Assembly: GCA_023390815.1 (NCBI GenBank)
Contig: JAEWCC010000019.1
Location: 1-64,000 of the forward strand
DNA from: Bacillota bacterium
Lineage (GTDB): Bacteria > Bacillota > Clostridia > Christensenellales > SZUA-584
Direction: 5' to 3'
Length of the DNA: 64,000 nt
The notes beneath the pieces were generated by a model. It made no database searches. It was not told the origin of the DNA and saw only the letters and a list, made by a program, of their open reading frames with translations. Each line of letters starts with the position of its first letter. Positions within the stretch are counted from its first letter, which is position 1. The position numbers were made by a program, and so were the translations under genes. Positions 1 to 8,891 of the stretch are shown one piece after another.

Positions 1-2
1 GT

Positions 3-1028
3 GCGGACGCGGTCGTATACGATGCCGATGGAAACGAACTGTTTACCGGCAAGATTGAGCTTGCAGCGTATCAGGAGATCGAAAGCAGCTATGGCATCAT
101 CAGCGACGTCAACTTCTCCGAGAACGACGAGATCGAGCAGGGAGAGACGATTTACCGGGCTTCCCAGTACTCACTGGACGTACAGGAACAATACGATAGT
201 TTGGTGGATCTGAAATCTCAATACGAAACGCTGAAGAGCCTGATGGAAGCGGGGCAGATCGCTTCGCCCGGCGCAGGCGTGGTAAGCACCGTGAATATTG
301 CGGATGGTCAGGAATACGAGGAAGGCGCACCGCTGATTTCCGTGGACTCTACTGAGGATTGGTCTGCTACGGTTTCGGTCGACGAGCTTGATATCAATGC
401 CATCGCAGTCGGCCAGAACGTCAACGTCGAGCTGGACAGCCTACCGAATGAAGTGTTTGAAGGTACGGTAACGGGTATATCGGACTACGGAACCGCGTCG
501 GGCGGCATTACGACGTACAATGTTATGGTTGCGGTTAAGGATGACGATCGGTTCAAGATCAATATGACACTGAGCTGCGAGATTCTCGCACAGGAGGCGA
601 CGGACGCGCTGCTTGTACCGGTAGACGATGTCATTACGACCGGCAATACCAGCTACGTCATGGTGAAGGTAGATCGGAGCGAGCAGGAGATTGCCGCAAT
701 CAAGCAGCTGATTACCAATAAGGATTATGACGCTCTCGCGGAATATATGGGCGATGACGCTTCAAAACTTGGAATCACGATGCTGTCTGATCCCTCCCAG
801 CTTGTTTACTCGGAAGTGCGCGCGGTGGAGACCGGAATAGAAAGCGCGTACTACATTCAGATTACCAGCGGACTCTCGGAGGGCGAATATGTGCTTGCGC
901 AGGAGTCGGAGAGCAGCTCGGAAGGCGGATTCTTCATGCAGGGCATGGGCGGAATGACGGGCAGCATGCCGGGAAACATTCAGGGCGGGGGACAGATGCC
1001 TCAAGGTAATTTCCCGGGTCGCGACTGA
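3..1028 (+). CDS. HlyD/MacA-type efflux adaptor protein, 5' end cut off
   Basis: This is the C-terminal part of a periplasmic-adaptor-like (membrane fusion) protein; the reading frame is open from base 3, so the N-terminal signal/membrane anchor lies outside the window. The visible part carries the beta-barrel region typical of HlyD/MacA adaptors (a stretch reading VVSTVNIADGQEYEEGAPL, then an SVDELDINAIAVGQ segment) and ends in a glycine- and methionine-rich tail after about residue 310. It lies 33 bases before an ABC ATPase and a MacB-type permease, so the three form a tripartite-like ABC export or envelope-stress system; in Gram-positives such adaptors work with MacB-like permeases without an outer-membrane channel. 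The substrate (peptide, antibiotic, lipid) cannot be inferred. Confidence 0.85.
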   Translation, partial: ADAVVYDADGNELFTGKIELAAYQEIESSYGIISDVNFSENDEIEQGETIYRASQYSLDVQEQYDSLVDLKSQYETLKSLMEAGQIASPGAGVVSTVNIADGQEYEEGAPLISVDSTEDWSATVSVDELDINAIAVGQNVNVELDSLPNEVFEGTVTGISDYGTASGGITTYNVMVAVKDDDRFKINMTLSCEILAQEATDALLVPVDDVITTGNTSYVMVKVDRSEQEIAAIKQLITNKDYDALAEYMGDDASKLGITMLSDPSQLVYSEVRAVETGIESAYYIQITSGLSEGEYVLAQESESSSEGGFFMQGMGGMTGSMPGNIQGGGQMPQGNFPGRD

Positions 1029-1061
1029 TGCACACAAGCGAAGATATGGCGGTGAAACAGT

Positions 1062-1754
1062 ATGGCATTGATTGAAATCAAAGACATGTACAAAATTTAC
1101 GATATGGGCAGCGAACAGGTGCACGCGCTGGATGGCGTCAGCATCACGATCGAAGAAAGAGAGTTTGTTGCGATCGTGGGTGCCTCTGGCAGCGGCAAAT
1201 CCACGCTGATGAATATGATCGGCTGCCTCGATTCTCCCACATCGGGGGTGTATCTGCTGGACGGAGAGGATATATCATCCTTCTCCGACCGCAGACTGGC
1301 CAAGGTGCGGAATCAGAAGATCGGATTCATATTTCAGCAGTTCAATCTGCTCAAAAAGATGACGACGTTTGAGAATGTGGAACGTCCCGCCAAATATGCG
1401 CGGATTCCCAAACCGGAACGTCGGCGTCGTGCCGAGGAGGCACTGGAGAAGATGGGCCTGAAAGACCGGATGAAACATAAGCCGACAGAGCTTTCGGGCG
1501 GACAGCAGCAGCGGGCTGCGATTGCCCGGGCGCTCGTCAACAAGCCCCCGATACTATTGGCCGACGAGCCGACAGGCAATCTCGATTCCAAAAGCAGTGC
1601 GGATATCATGAGGATGATGCGGGAGCTGCATGCGCAGGGCAACACCATCGTGCTGATCACGCATGACCCCAAAATCGCGGAGCAGGCGCAGCGTGTGCTC
1701 CAGCTCAGCGACGGCAAGGTGATATCCGACGTCCGAAAAGGAGGCATCGCATGA
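1062..1754 (+). CDS. ABC transporter ATP-binding protein, MacB/LolD type
   Basis: A 230-residue ATPase energising the downstream permease. Walker A is GASGSGKST at residues 40-48, the signature LSGGQQQR starts near residue 144, Walker B is ILLADEP near residue 164 followed by TGNLD, and the H-loop is in LITHD. The length and the TGNLDSKS motif are those of the LolD/MacB/SalX subfamily. The ATG at 1062 is preceded by GGCGGTGA. The stop codon overlaps the start of the permease by four bases (ATGA), indicating translational coupling. Confidence 0.93.
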   Translation: MALIEIKDMYKIYDMGSEQVHALDGVSITIEEREFVAIVGASGSGKSTLMNMIGCLDSPTSGVYLLDGEDISSFSDRRLAKVRNQKIGFIFQQFNLLKKMTTFENVERPAKYARIPKPERRRRAEEALEKMGLKDRMKHKPTELSGGQQQRAAIARALVNKPPILLADEPTGNLDSKSSADIMRMMRELHAQGNTIVLITHDPKIAEQAQRVLQLSDGKVISDVRKGGIA

Positions 1755-2917
1755 AGATTACCGATACGTTTCTATCAGCGGTCAAGGCTGTTTGGGTTCA
1801 CAAGCTGCGTTCCTTCCTGACGATGCTGGGAATCATCATCGGAATATTTGCGGTGACCGCGCTGATTTCGGTCGGACAGAGCAGCAATGCGGCGGTAACG
1901 GAGCAGATCGAGGGCCTGGGTTCCAATCTGCTCACCGTCAGCGTGCGCGACAGTCGCGCAGACATGGACCTTGATGACGTGGAGGCGCTTGGCAGGCTCC
2001 AGGGCATTGCGGCGGTATCCCCGTATGTGTCGGGTTCCTATACGATCAAGTACGGCAATACGAGCATGGAGGACGTCAGCGTAGCGGGGGTGCTGGCCGA
2101 TTACCAGAGTATCCGCGAGTACGAACTCACTTCAGGACGTTTTATCACCGACCGCGACAGCGAAAACCGTTTTAAAGTTGCGGTGATCGGGCAGGATGTA
2201 GCCGTGGAGCTGTTTAGTTCGCTCGATGTAACGGGCAAAACGATATCGATCGACGGCGTGAAATACGAGGTCGTGGGCGTCCTTACCGCGCAGGGCGATG
2301 ATGAGACCACAAACAACGATGAGATCGTGATGATCCCGTTCGTCACGGCACAGCGGCAGATGGAGAATACGACGATATCAACAATATACGCCAGCGCGTC
2401 TTCGACGGATACTGTTGACGCCGCTGTCGCCAACATCGAAAACTTTATGCTGCAGTATACGACCGAAGATAACGGCTATTCCGTCAGCAGCCAGGAGAGC
2501 ATACTGGAGTCTCTCAGCGAGGTGACGGCGACCCAGACCGCCATGCTGGGCGGCATCGCGGGCATATCGCTGCTCGTGGGCGGTATCGGCATCATGAACA
2601 TCATGCTGGTTTCGGTGATGGAGCGTACGCGCGAGATCGGCGTAGAGAAGGCGATCGGCGCGACCCGCAAGGATATTTTAATGCAGTTCCTGTTTGAGGC
2701 GGTGCTCGTAAGCGGCATCGGCGGGTTGATCGGCGTGCTCCTCGCCCAGCTGGGTTCCGGGTTTGTCGGGACGCTTATGGACACCGAGGTGACCGTGCAG
2801 TCCGGCGTGATGCTCATGGCGATGCTGTTTTCAATCCTTGTGGGTATCGGCTTTGGCATCTATCCCGCGATCAAGGCGAGCAAATTGAGTCCGATTGAAG
2901 CGCTGAGGTACGAATAG
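1751..2917 (+). CDS. MacB-like ABC transporter permease (FtsX family)
   Basis: A 388-residue permease with the MacB layout: one transmembrane helix near residues 18-40, a large extracytoplasmic domain (about 45-260), then three C-terminal helices (about 265-290, 310-340, 355-378) forming the FtsX domain. The family-typical segments GGIGIMNIMLVSVMERTREIG and EKAIGATRKDIL are present. Works with the ATPase and adaptor upstream as a mechanotransmission-type exporter. It is followed 52 bases later by a two-component system that may control it or respond to the same stimulus; this link is inferred from position only. Confidence 0.92.
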   Translation: MKITDTFLSAVKAVWVHKLRSFLTMLGIIIGIFAVTALISVGQSSNAAVTEQIEGLGSNLLTVSVRDSRADMDLDDVEALGRLQGIAAVSPYVSGSYTIKYGNTSMEDVSVAGVLADYQSIREYELTSGRFITDRDSENRFKVAVIGQDVAVELFSSLDVTGKTISIDGVKYEVVGVLTAQGDDETTNNDEIVMIPFVTAQRQMENTTISTIYASASSTDTVDAAVANIENFMLQYTTEDNGYSVSSQESILESLSEVTATQTAMLGGIAGISLLVGGIGIMNIMLVSVMERTREIGVEKAIGATRKDILMQFLFEAVLVSGIGGLIGVLLAQLGSGFVGTLMDTEVTVQSGVMLMAMLFSILVGIGFGIYPAIKASKLSPIEALRYE

Positions 2918-2969
2918 GAATAAGTGGGATTCTTCCAGGCCGCGTGGTATAATTTTGCGGGGTGAGTGC

Positions 2970-3653
2970 ATGAACAAGAGTATGACGAAAAAAGTGCTGG
3001 TCGTTGACGACGAAACCAGCATCCGGGACCTGCTGCGCGTCGTGCTGGAAAGCCGCGGCTTTGAGGTCATCGAGGCGGGCAACGGACAGGCGGCGCTGCA
3101 GGCATTTGAAGCGGGAAATCCCGACATGGTGGTGCTTGATGTCATGATGCCGCTAATGAACGGGCTGGACTGCTGCCGAAAAATCCGGGCTATATCGAAT
3201 TGCCCGATTCTGATGCTGACAGCCAAGGGAGAAGATTACGATCAGGTGAACGGCCTTGACTGCGGCGCGGACGATTATGTGATCAAGCCGTTCACACCCA
3301 TGGTGCTGGTGGCCCGGATGGAAGCGATGTTTCGCCGAAGCGATAAAGAGAGCCGGGCGCGTACCCAGTTTGGCGGTATGCGGATCGATACGAGCGGCCG
3401 CGAGGTGTTTATTGACGGCGAGCGCATTGTGCTGAGCCGCAAGGAATACGACCTGCTCAAATACCTCGCGGATAACTACAACATTTCACTGAACCGCGAT
3501 CAGATTCTCGAAACTGTGTGGGGCTACGACTATTTAGGTTCATCCAATACGGTAGACACGCATATCAACCGGCTGCGAAACAAACTGGGTCGCTGCGGCG
3601 GGTATATCCTGACGCTGCGCGGTTATGGATACAAATTTGAGGTTGAGCCATGA
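2970..3653 (+). CDS. OmpR/PhoB-family response regulator
   Basis: A 227-residue regulator: receiver domain (residues about 8-120) with acidic pocket D13-D14, phospho-acceptor D57 in VVLDVMMP, and K105 in VIKPF, followed by a winged-helix DNA-binding domain ending in LRGYGYKFEVEP. I place the start at the ATG at 2970 because GGGGTGAG sits just upstream; a TTG 15 bases earlier is in frame but has no site. A TATAAT at 2948-2953 suggests its own promoter with a very short leader, though no good -35 is visible. The stop overlaps the kinase start by four bases. Confidence 0.93.
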   Translation: MNKSMTKKVLVVDDETSIRDLLRVVLESRGFEVIEAGNGQAALQAFEAGNPDMVVLDVMMPLMNGLDCCRKIRAISNCPILMLTAKGEDYDQVNGLDCGADDYVIKPFTPMVLVARMEAMFRRSDKESRARTQFGGMRIDTSGREVFIDGERIVLSRKEYDLLKYLADNYNISLNRDQILETVWGYDYLGSSNTVDTHINRLRNKLGRCGGYILTLRGYGYKFEVEP

Positions 3654-5257
3654 AGACCAGCATCTCACGGCGGCTCTTTACTACGATCATTGCGGTCGTG
3701 CTGGGGATATCTGCGTTAATTTTATTGGCCAACTCGCTGCTGTTAAAGCCTCTGTACTATAGTTCCATCCGTGGCACGATGATGCACGCTGTCGAAACGC
3801 TGTCGGGTATCGATTATACCGCCGAGTGGAGTACGCTGGCGGATGAAATCAAAGAACTCACTGCCGGCAGCTCATACGACGTGGTGGTGCGTACGGAAGA
3901 AAAGATACTGTATTCAGACTCCAAGGAGTTTGGGTTGATGCCGCAGCAGGGAAGCAGTACGATCATCGGGCAAGGTGCAGGTACAGGCGAGGCGGGGAGT
4001 GCCGGTGCGGAACCGTCTGATATCTACACCGGGCCTGAGACAAGCAGCGATTCGACACAGCCGGAAGAGGGTGTCTTCCCGGAAGGGCCGTCGATTGTGA
4101 CCCGCAATTTTGGCGGCCCAATAAACAATCCGCAGGATTGGGTGCAGATGGACGAGAATACGTCCATCGGGATGGCTGTCGAGCCCAAAACGAGAATCGA
4201 AATGATGATCTGTGTCAGCGAACTGGACAGCGGTGTACGCATCATCCTGATGCAGGCCATTGCACCGGTTAATCAGAGCATTCGGCAAGCCAACATCCTG
4301 CTCGTTGCTTGTGCGGCGCTCACACTGGGGCTCAGCTCAGTTTTCGTATTTAAACTCTCGCGGCGCTTCACCCGGCCAATCCGGCAGATCAAAGACAAGG
4401 TGGGAGAGATCGCTGCGCTGCAGTTTGGGGAACCGTGCAGCATTAAGACGGGCGACGAACTCGAAGGCCTGGGCAGCGATGTCAATTTGCTGGGGGATAA
4501 GCTCAAAAGAGCGCTGGACTCGCTACGCCTGCAGAACGAACAGCTTGAAAAGGATATCGTCGCCCAACGGCAGTTCATTTCCAACGCTTCGCACGAACTC
4601 AGGACACCCTTATCGCTGATTAAAGGGTACGCGGACGAAATGGCGGCCGGTTACGCTGCGGAGCCGTCCCAGAAGGATCTGTATATATCGGTGATCGCCG
4701 AAGAGGCGGCAAAGATGAACCGCCTTCTCAGAGAAATGATGGAATTATCGCGCATGGAAAGCGGACGTCTTGCGCTGCAGAGCGAGGTCCTCAGCGTATA
4801 CGAACGCATTCAGGTTTTTCTGGAGAAGTATGACGGCTATATTCTGGAGAATGGCTTGCATATTACCGTCAAGGCAGACGGCGCACAGTTTGGCGTTTTT
4901 GATCCAATGCGTTTTGAACAGGTGCTTGCCAACTACATCTCTAACGCGGCGCGTTACGGAGACGGGAACAAGCATATCGAAATATCCACTGAAGATATCG
5001 GGGCCAGCATTCGTATCCGGGTTTTTAATACCGGAGAGCCGATCCCCGAGGACCAGATGCCTTACCTGTGGGACGGCTTTTACAAAATGGACAGCGCGCG
5101 AACGCGCGTAAAAGACAGCTACGGTCTGGGGTTATCCATTGTAAAGGCAATTCAGACGGCTTCGGGTCAGCAGTTTGGCGTACGCAACATGCCGCAAGGG
5201 GTGGTATTCTGGTTCGATGTGCGGCGTGACGGCGCTCAAGCTTCGGACAAGGAATAG
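3650..5257 (+). CDS. membrane sensor histidine kinase (HAMP-HisKA-HATPase)
   Basis: A 535-residue partner of the upstream regulator. One transmembrane helix is near residues 11-31 and another near 213-235, framing an extracellular sensor of about 180 residues that contains an acidic, Ser/Gly/Thr-rich low-complexity stretch near residues 100-150. A HAMP domain follows, then the dimerisation/phosphoacceptor motif NASHELRTPLSL with H315, the N box (NYISNAARYG) near residue 427 and the G box (DSYGLGLSIVKA). The ligand is unknown; neighbouring MacB-type exporter genes suggest an envelope or antimicrobial-peptide stress sensor, which is inference. Confidence 0.93.
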   Translation: MKTSISRRLFTTIIAVVLGISALILLANSLLLKPLYYSSIRGTMMHAVETLSGIDYTAEWSTLADEIKELTAGSSYDVVVRTEEKILYSDSKEFGLMPQQGSSTIIGQGAGTGEAGSAGAEPSDIYTGPETSSDSTQPEEGVFPEGPSIVTRNFGGPINNPQDWVQMDENTSIGMAVEPKTRIEMMICVSELDSGVRIILMQAIAPVNQSIRQANILLVACAALTLGLSSVFVFKLSRRFTRPIRQIKDKVGEIAALQFGEPCSIKTGDELEGLGSDVNLLGDKLKRALDSLRLQNEQLEKDIVAQRQFISNASHELRTPLSLIKGYADEMAAGYAAEPSQKDLYISVIAEEAAKMNRLLREMMELSRMESGRLALQSEVLSVYERIQVFLEKYDGYILENGLHITVKADGAQFGVFDPMRFEQVLANYISNAARYGDGNKHIEISTEDIGASIRIRVFNTGEPIPEDQMPYLWDGFYKMDSARTRVKDSYGLGLSIVKAIQTASGQQFGVRNMPQGVVFWFDVRRDGAQASDKE

Positions 5258-5289
5258 AGCCATGGGGAAATGAACTATTTCCGGAATAC

Positions 5290-5320
5290 GGGAGCAGTCT
5301 AAATGGCCGCTCCTTTTTCT
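5290..5320 (+). terminator. probable intrinsic terminator after the histidine kinase
   Basis: GGAGC at 5291-5295 can pair with GCTCC at 5309-5313, followed directly by a run of five T. The stem is short, so confidence is moderate. It would end the efflux/two-component operon. Confidence 0.55.
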
Positions 5321-5421
5321 CGTTTGTTTTATTTGAGACATGCACAACGGTCACATAATCGCCTTGCGGGAATAACATGAAATTGAATGATATTGTTGTT
5401 AGGCTTAAAGGAGGGAATGAA

Positions 5422-5979
5422 ATGGCTGTAATCAGAGTGCCATTCTGCGCGATTGCTGAGCTTTGGCCGCCATTCATGCTGGACGAAGACTTTTCAGATC
5501 CCAACGGTGTGAAAAGTGTAATGTTTGATACCAGCCGCCTGCAAGTGGTCGCAAAACAGGAGAAGATTGATGTCCCGGAGGTCGGGCTCGTACAGATGTG
5601 CATCTATTATATCATAGGCAATATCCCATACATATGCGCCGCGTATCCCATTGTCAAAAGCGGACCCGCTATCGAAATGCAGCAGAGGATGGCGACATTT
5701 AGTGGCGCGGCGGACAATTCTTCGGCGGGCTGTGCCGCAACCTCATCCAGTGATCCTTTGGGATGGGTATCCGCTGCGGGCAGCGCGCAAGTGGATGCCG
5801 TAATCGGCGGAACATGCTCGCTTACTCCCTTGCCCGAAATCGAAAGCGTTACCGTGGAGAACCTGGCTGTCGGGAATAACCTGACGTCAGCACAATTTCC
5901 GACTTGTCCGAATGACGGGGAGGAAGCAAAACGCGTCGTCAAATGGCGAGGAAGCTTTGTCATCACGACAACCGATTGA
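5422..5979 (+). CDS. hypothetical protein of 185 residues
   Basis: I do not recognise this protein. The ATG at 5422 follows a strong GGAGG at 5410-5414 with ideal spacing; an ATG upstream at 5377 is in frame but has no ribosome site. There is no signal peptide or clear transmembrane helix. It has two beta-rich parts: residues about 1-85 (with VVAKQEKIDVPEVG and a hydrophobic MCIYYIIGNIPYICAAY strand) and about 120-185 ending in VVKWRGSFVITT, separated by an Ala/Ser-rich linker. The hydrophobic strand pattern faintly recalls the DUF3794 spore-coat fold, but the match is too weak to assign. It is followed by a 53-residue gene and a protein with a BclA-like C-terminal domain, so a spore-surface role is possible. 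Confidence 0.7.
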   Translation: MAVIRVPFCAIAELWPPFMLDEDFSDPNGVKSVMFDTSRLQVVAKQEKIDVPEVGLVQMCIYYIIGNIPYICAAYPIVKSGPAIEMQQRMATFSGAADNSSAGCAATSSSDPLGWVSAAGSAQVDAVIGGTCSLTPLPEIESVTVENLAVGNNLTSAQFPTCPNDGEEAKRVVKWRGSFVITTTD

Positions 5980-6073
5980 AACCCGCAGTGCGGATGCGAT
6001 TCTTTGCGCTCATTTCATGCATGGTGCCGGTGAAACGGCAGATACTATGAAAAAATGAAATGGAGGATATCGC

Positions 6074-6235
6074 ATGGCCAAAGCAGGAATGCGCCGCCCG
6101 GATCCGGGTCAGCCGCACGGCACAGAAGGGGATCATACGCTCAAACGGAGAATTGACCCTCATGTGCCGGAAATTCAGGGAAAAGCAAAAACCGGAAAAA
6201 CGAAAGCAGGTAATATCCAGGATAAGCAACCGTAA
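6074..6235 (+). CDS. small basic hypothetical protein, 53 residues
   Basis: A short open frame with a strong TGGAGGA ribosome site at 6061-6067 and an ATG at 6074. The product begins MAKAGMRRPDPGQPHGTEGD and ends in a Lys/Gly-rich tail containing VPEIQGKAKTGKTK. It is hydrophilic, basic and lacks cysteine or membrane segments, like many small spore or nucleic-acid-associated proteins of Clostridia, but no named family is assigned. A longer overlapping frame starting at 6060 is a different reading phase and is not used here. The strong ribosome site and non-overlap with the next gene support it being real. Confidence 0.6.
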   Translation: MAKAGMRRPDPGQPHGTEGDHTLKRRIDPHVPEIQGKAKTGKTKAGNIQDKQP

Positions 6236-6293
6236 GACCGCGGCACTGCGTCGCGCCGAATTCGTTTATCAAGTCAGCGGAGGAGTGATTGAT

Positions 6294-6875
6294 ATGGTCA
6301 ACCGTACTATCTACAGAAGTCCGTCCGGTAAGAATGGCGCGCGCACGAACAACACGGCTGGGACTGACGCCCCTCAAGAGACTCCGGCTGCTCCGCGCGT
6401 TAATACACCGGGAAGGCCAGCCGGAAAACCATCCGCACCAGTGAATGGGAATATACCCGCTTACGGAGGGGCTTTTCAGTCCGGCCCCTTAAAGCTTGCA
6501 GTGAGAACGCCGGGCGAAACGGCCGCTATTTCACTCAGTGATAGTATGCCGCTGGCCGGAGGTATCACGCACGAGGCGGGTTCCGCGGAACTGGTCGTCA
6601 GCGCCGCTGGTGACTATTACATCGAGATGGCGCTTTGTGTCACGTCCGATTCCGCAAAACAAGCAGTCTTCGCACTGCAGGTAAATGGCTGTAATATTCA
6701 GGGCGGTATATGGGATATGCCATTACGGTCGGGATTTCAGTCGATAACAGGGTTTGCACTGGCACGTCTTAATGAGGGAAGCCGTATCCGTATCGTTATG
6801 ACCGCATTATCTCCGCTGGAGGTGACGCTCGCCGGGAGCGGCACCACTGCCGCGCTCAGCGTAATAAAGCTCTAA
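6294..6875 (+). CDS. BclA-C-like / exosporium-type surface protein, 193 residues
   Basis: The start at ATG 6294 is fixed by GGAGGAG at 6279-6285; upstream in-frame codons back to 6060 overlap the 53-residue gene in another phase. Residues about 10-60 are Pro/Ala/Gly/Asn-rich low complexity. Residues about 65-193 form a beta-rich globular domain (LKLAVRTPGETAAISLSDS, then AGDYYIEMALCVTSD, GCNIQGGIWDMP, LNEGSRIRIVMTALSP) resembling the TNF/C1q-like C-terminal domain of BclA-type exosporium glycoproteins. The collagen-like repeat of classical BclA is missing. Its role as a spore or cell-surface protein is therefore an inference from domain shape and from the preceding small genes. Confidence 0.65.
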   Translation: MVNRTIYRSPSGKNGARTNNTAGTDAPQETPAAPRVNTPGRPAGKPSAPVNGNIPAYGGAFQSGPLKLAVRTPGETAAISLSDSMPLAGGITHEAGSAELVVSAAGDYYIEMALCVTSDSAKQAVFALQVNGCNIQGGIWDMPLRSGFQSITGFALARLNEGSRIRIVMTALSPLEVTLAGSGTTAALSVIKL

Positions 6876-6930
6876 CCCTTATCGCCCTCTTATGTGGGCA
6901 TTTCAGAGCGTCAAAAAAGCTCTTTTTATG

Positions 6931-7092
6931 GCCCCCTCGGACGACCACCCCAAAAACTACGCTTCTCGGGGACCCCGGCGAGGGGGCTGTCACCGATAGG
7001 TGACTGGGGGAGAGATATTGGCTTGAAACCGGTCACTCCCTCTGGCGCTGCGCGCCACCTCCTACGTACCCGGAGGGTGCTCATCTGAGGGA
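6931..7092. repeat. multi-hairpin intergenic repeat element
   Basis: The 448-base gap between genes holds a cluster of short perfect hairpins. GCCCCCTCG (6931-6939) pairs with CGAGGGGGC (6979-6987); inside it CCCC at 6948-6951 pairs with GGGG at 6968-6971. Then come CACC-gata-GGTG (6991-7002), GGCGC-tgc-GCGCC (about 7044-7056) and CCTCC with GGAGG (about 7059-7076). The inner part (CCCCAAAAACTACGCTTCTC, reverse strand) is related to the element at 27024-27107. An apparent open frame across it (6894-7088) is judged non-coding. The rest of the gap (7093-7323) is AT-rich with nothing I can assign beyond a weak GCC...GGC-T6 hairpin near 7123-7146. Confidence 0.7.
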
Positions 7093-7323
7093 GGCATGAT
7101 AAGCTTTAGCGACAGCCTGTAACGCCTTTTATGAGGGCATTTTTTATATACGCCTCATTAACATTCCCCATAACCAAGTATCTATAACCGCATAGTAGTG
7201 CGAATTAAAGCATATGAATGAGGCTTTTATTGCGAGATTCTAAAGAAAAGTGATACAACACAAGAATATGGGGTAAATATATTTGGTAAACATAATATTT
7301 GACCATGCCGGGTGGGAGGTATA

Positions 7324-8880
7324 TTGAACCTTGCAATCATGCTGGTGAGCATTCTGCTTTTGTTCAGCGCCAGCCTTACGATATTCGTTCTATATTTACA
7401 GACAAAAAGGAAAACCGCCCAGTATGTCGGGCTTGTTCAGCTGCTCTTAATTGCGAATATTCTCTATATTTTCGGATATGCGATGGAGCTTGCCAGTCAA
7501 AGCTTAATTTGGAAATTGATCTTTAATCATGTTCAATATGTTGGCTTGCCTTTTATTATACCGTTTTGGCTCATGATCTGCATACGTTTCTGTTATGAGA
7601 ATTACCATTGGAGTACACTAAAAAAAATCATCTTACTGGCGATTCCAGCCGTTACTGTGGCGCTTAACTTGACTCATACCCTTAATGGCTTGTATTACAG
7701 CGGTTTTAGCGTAGTAAGCTGGGGCCATCTGGAAGTGATCATATATCAAAAAGGCATATGGTATTATGTAACCGCCATATGGAATGTCATACTTGCAGCA
7801 ATCACCATATGGCATTACAGGTATACTTATCAAAAAACAGAGGGGATCAGAAAACGGCAGGCGTTAATTATGCTGCTGCTCAGCGTTTTTGCATTTGCGT
7901 TCGCCGTGACCACATTTTTTTCAGCAGCCACCGCACCGGTCGATTATGTCGTGTTGTTGCTCAGCGCTTCTTGCTTGCTGTTGTTTGCGACACTGTTCAA
8001 GTATTCGCTGTTCGATCTTATCCCGCTAGCCTATTCACAGCTTTTTGACGGGATGGATTACCCCGTGCTGGTGCTGGCAGATTCCATGTCAGTCGTAAAA
8101 GCCAATGCCGCGGCCCATCGGATATTTCCGCAACTCATGGACCATAAATATATGTCCCTTCAGGCGCTTTTTGTCGAGGACGAAAGCCTTGTAAAAACAC
8201 TGATGGAAAGCGGGGAAAGCCTTGTCGAGGTCAGTATGGATGAGGACAAACGGTTTTTCTCCGCCAAGATTACAAGGCTCAATATTAAACAGAGCGCGAT
8301 TAAAAAAGATTACGGTTATCTGCTGGTGCTGACGGACGTAACCTCCCACATCAACCTGGTTCGTGACCTGGAACTGGAAGCTTCTATGGATCCGCTGACC
8401 GGTTTGCTCAATCGCAGAATGTTCTTTCCTCTGGCAGAAAAGACGATCAATCAGGCTGCGGAGACCGGTGAAGCGTTTTCGTTGATCATGGTGGATGTCG
8501 ATCATTACAAGAAGGTCAACGACGAGCACGGCCATCAGGCGGGGGACATTGTACTCAAAGAGGTCTCTCGCATTATTTGCAGCCAGGTGCGGGAGAGCGA
8601 TGTCGTGGGGCGCTACGGGGGAGAGGAATTTTTAATTTTACTGCCGTCTGCACAATTAGAGGAAGCGAAAACCGTAGCCGACAGAATATGCAAAGCGGTA
8701 CGTCAGAACAATTTTATGATTGACAGCCGGGTCATCCGTTTGACGGTCAGCATCGGCGTATCCGGCATGAAGGAACCGGGCAGCCAGCAGATCGACCATC
8801 TTTTATTCCTTGCCGATAAAGCGTTATATGAAGCCAAGCAGCAAGGGCGCGACCGCGTTTGTATCCGATATGAGGCGTAA
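7324..8880 (+). CDS. 7TM-type sensor diguanylate cyclase
   Basis: About 518 residues. The N-terminal 220 residues contain seven hydrophobic helices of the HisK_7TM type, followed by a PAS-like segment (about 235-345, starting DGMDYPVLVLADSM) and a GGDEF domain with active site GGEEF at residues 432-436 and DPLTGLLNRRMF near residue 356. It should make cyclic di-GMP in response to a membrane or extracellular cue. The start is ambiguous: TTG at 7324 has GGAGG five bases upstream, while GTG at 7312 is in frame without a site. The I-site RxxD position is ESDVVGRYGG, with R-E-S-D five residues before GGEEF region, so product inhibition is plausible. Confidence 0.9.
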   Translation: MNLAIMLVSILLLFSASLTIFVLYLQTKRKTAQYVGLVQLLLIANILYIFGYAMELASQSLIWKLIFNHVQYVGLPFIIPFWLMICIRFCYENYHWSTLKKIILLAIPAVTVALNLTHTLNGLYYSGFSVVSWGHLEVIIYQKGIWYYVTAIWNVILAAITIWHYRYTYQKTEGIRKRQALIMLLLSVFAFAFAVTTFFSAATAPVDYVVLLLSASCLLLFATLFKYSLFDLIPLAYSQLFDGMDYPVLVLADSMSVVKANAAAHRIFPQLMDHKYMSLQALFVEDESLVKTLMESGESLVEVSMDEDKRFFSAKITRLNIKQSAIKKDYGYLLVLTDVTSHINLVRDLELEASMDPLTGLLNRRMFFPLAEKTINQAAETGEAFSLIMVDVDHYKKVNDEHGHQAGDIVLKEVSRIICSQVRESDVVGRYGGEEFLILLPSAQLEEAKTVADRICKAVRQNNFMIDSRVIRLTVSIGVSGMKEPGSQQIDHLLFLADKALYEAKQQGRDRVCIRYEA

Positions 8881-8891
8881 ATAAAAAAGTA

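Noticed and set aside
5422..5979. Assignment of the 185-residue protein to a spore-coat DUF3794 family
   Set aside because: Only a weak strand resemblance by eye; no profile search could be run.
6060..6293. Longer N-terminus for the BclA-C-like protein
   Set aside because: The codons from 6060 to 6293 overlap a small gene in another phase with a strong site, and ATG 6294 has its own GGAGGAG.
6894..7088. 64-codon plus-strand frame in the intergenic repeat
   Set aside because: It overlaps the hairpin repeat; the shared peptide-like similarity with the frame near 27 kb reflects the DNA repeat, not a protein.
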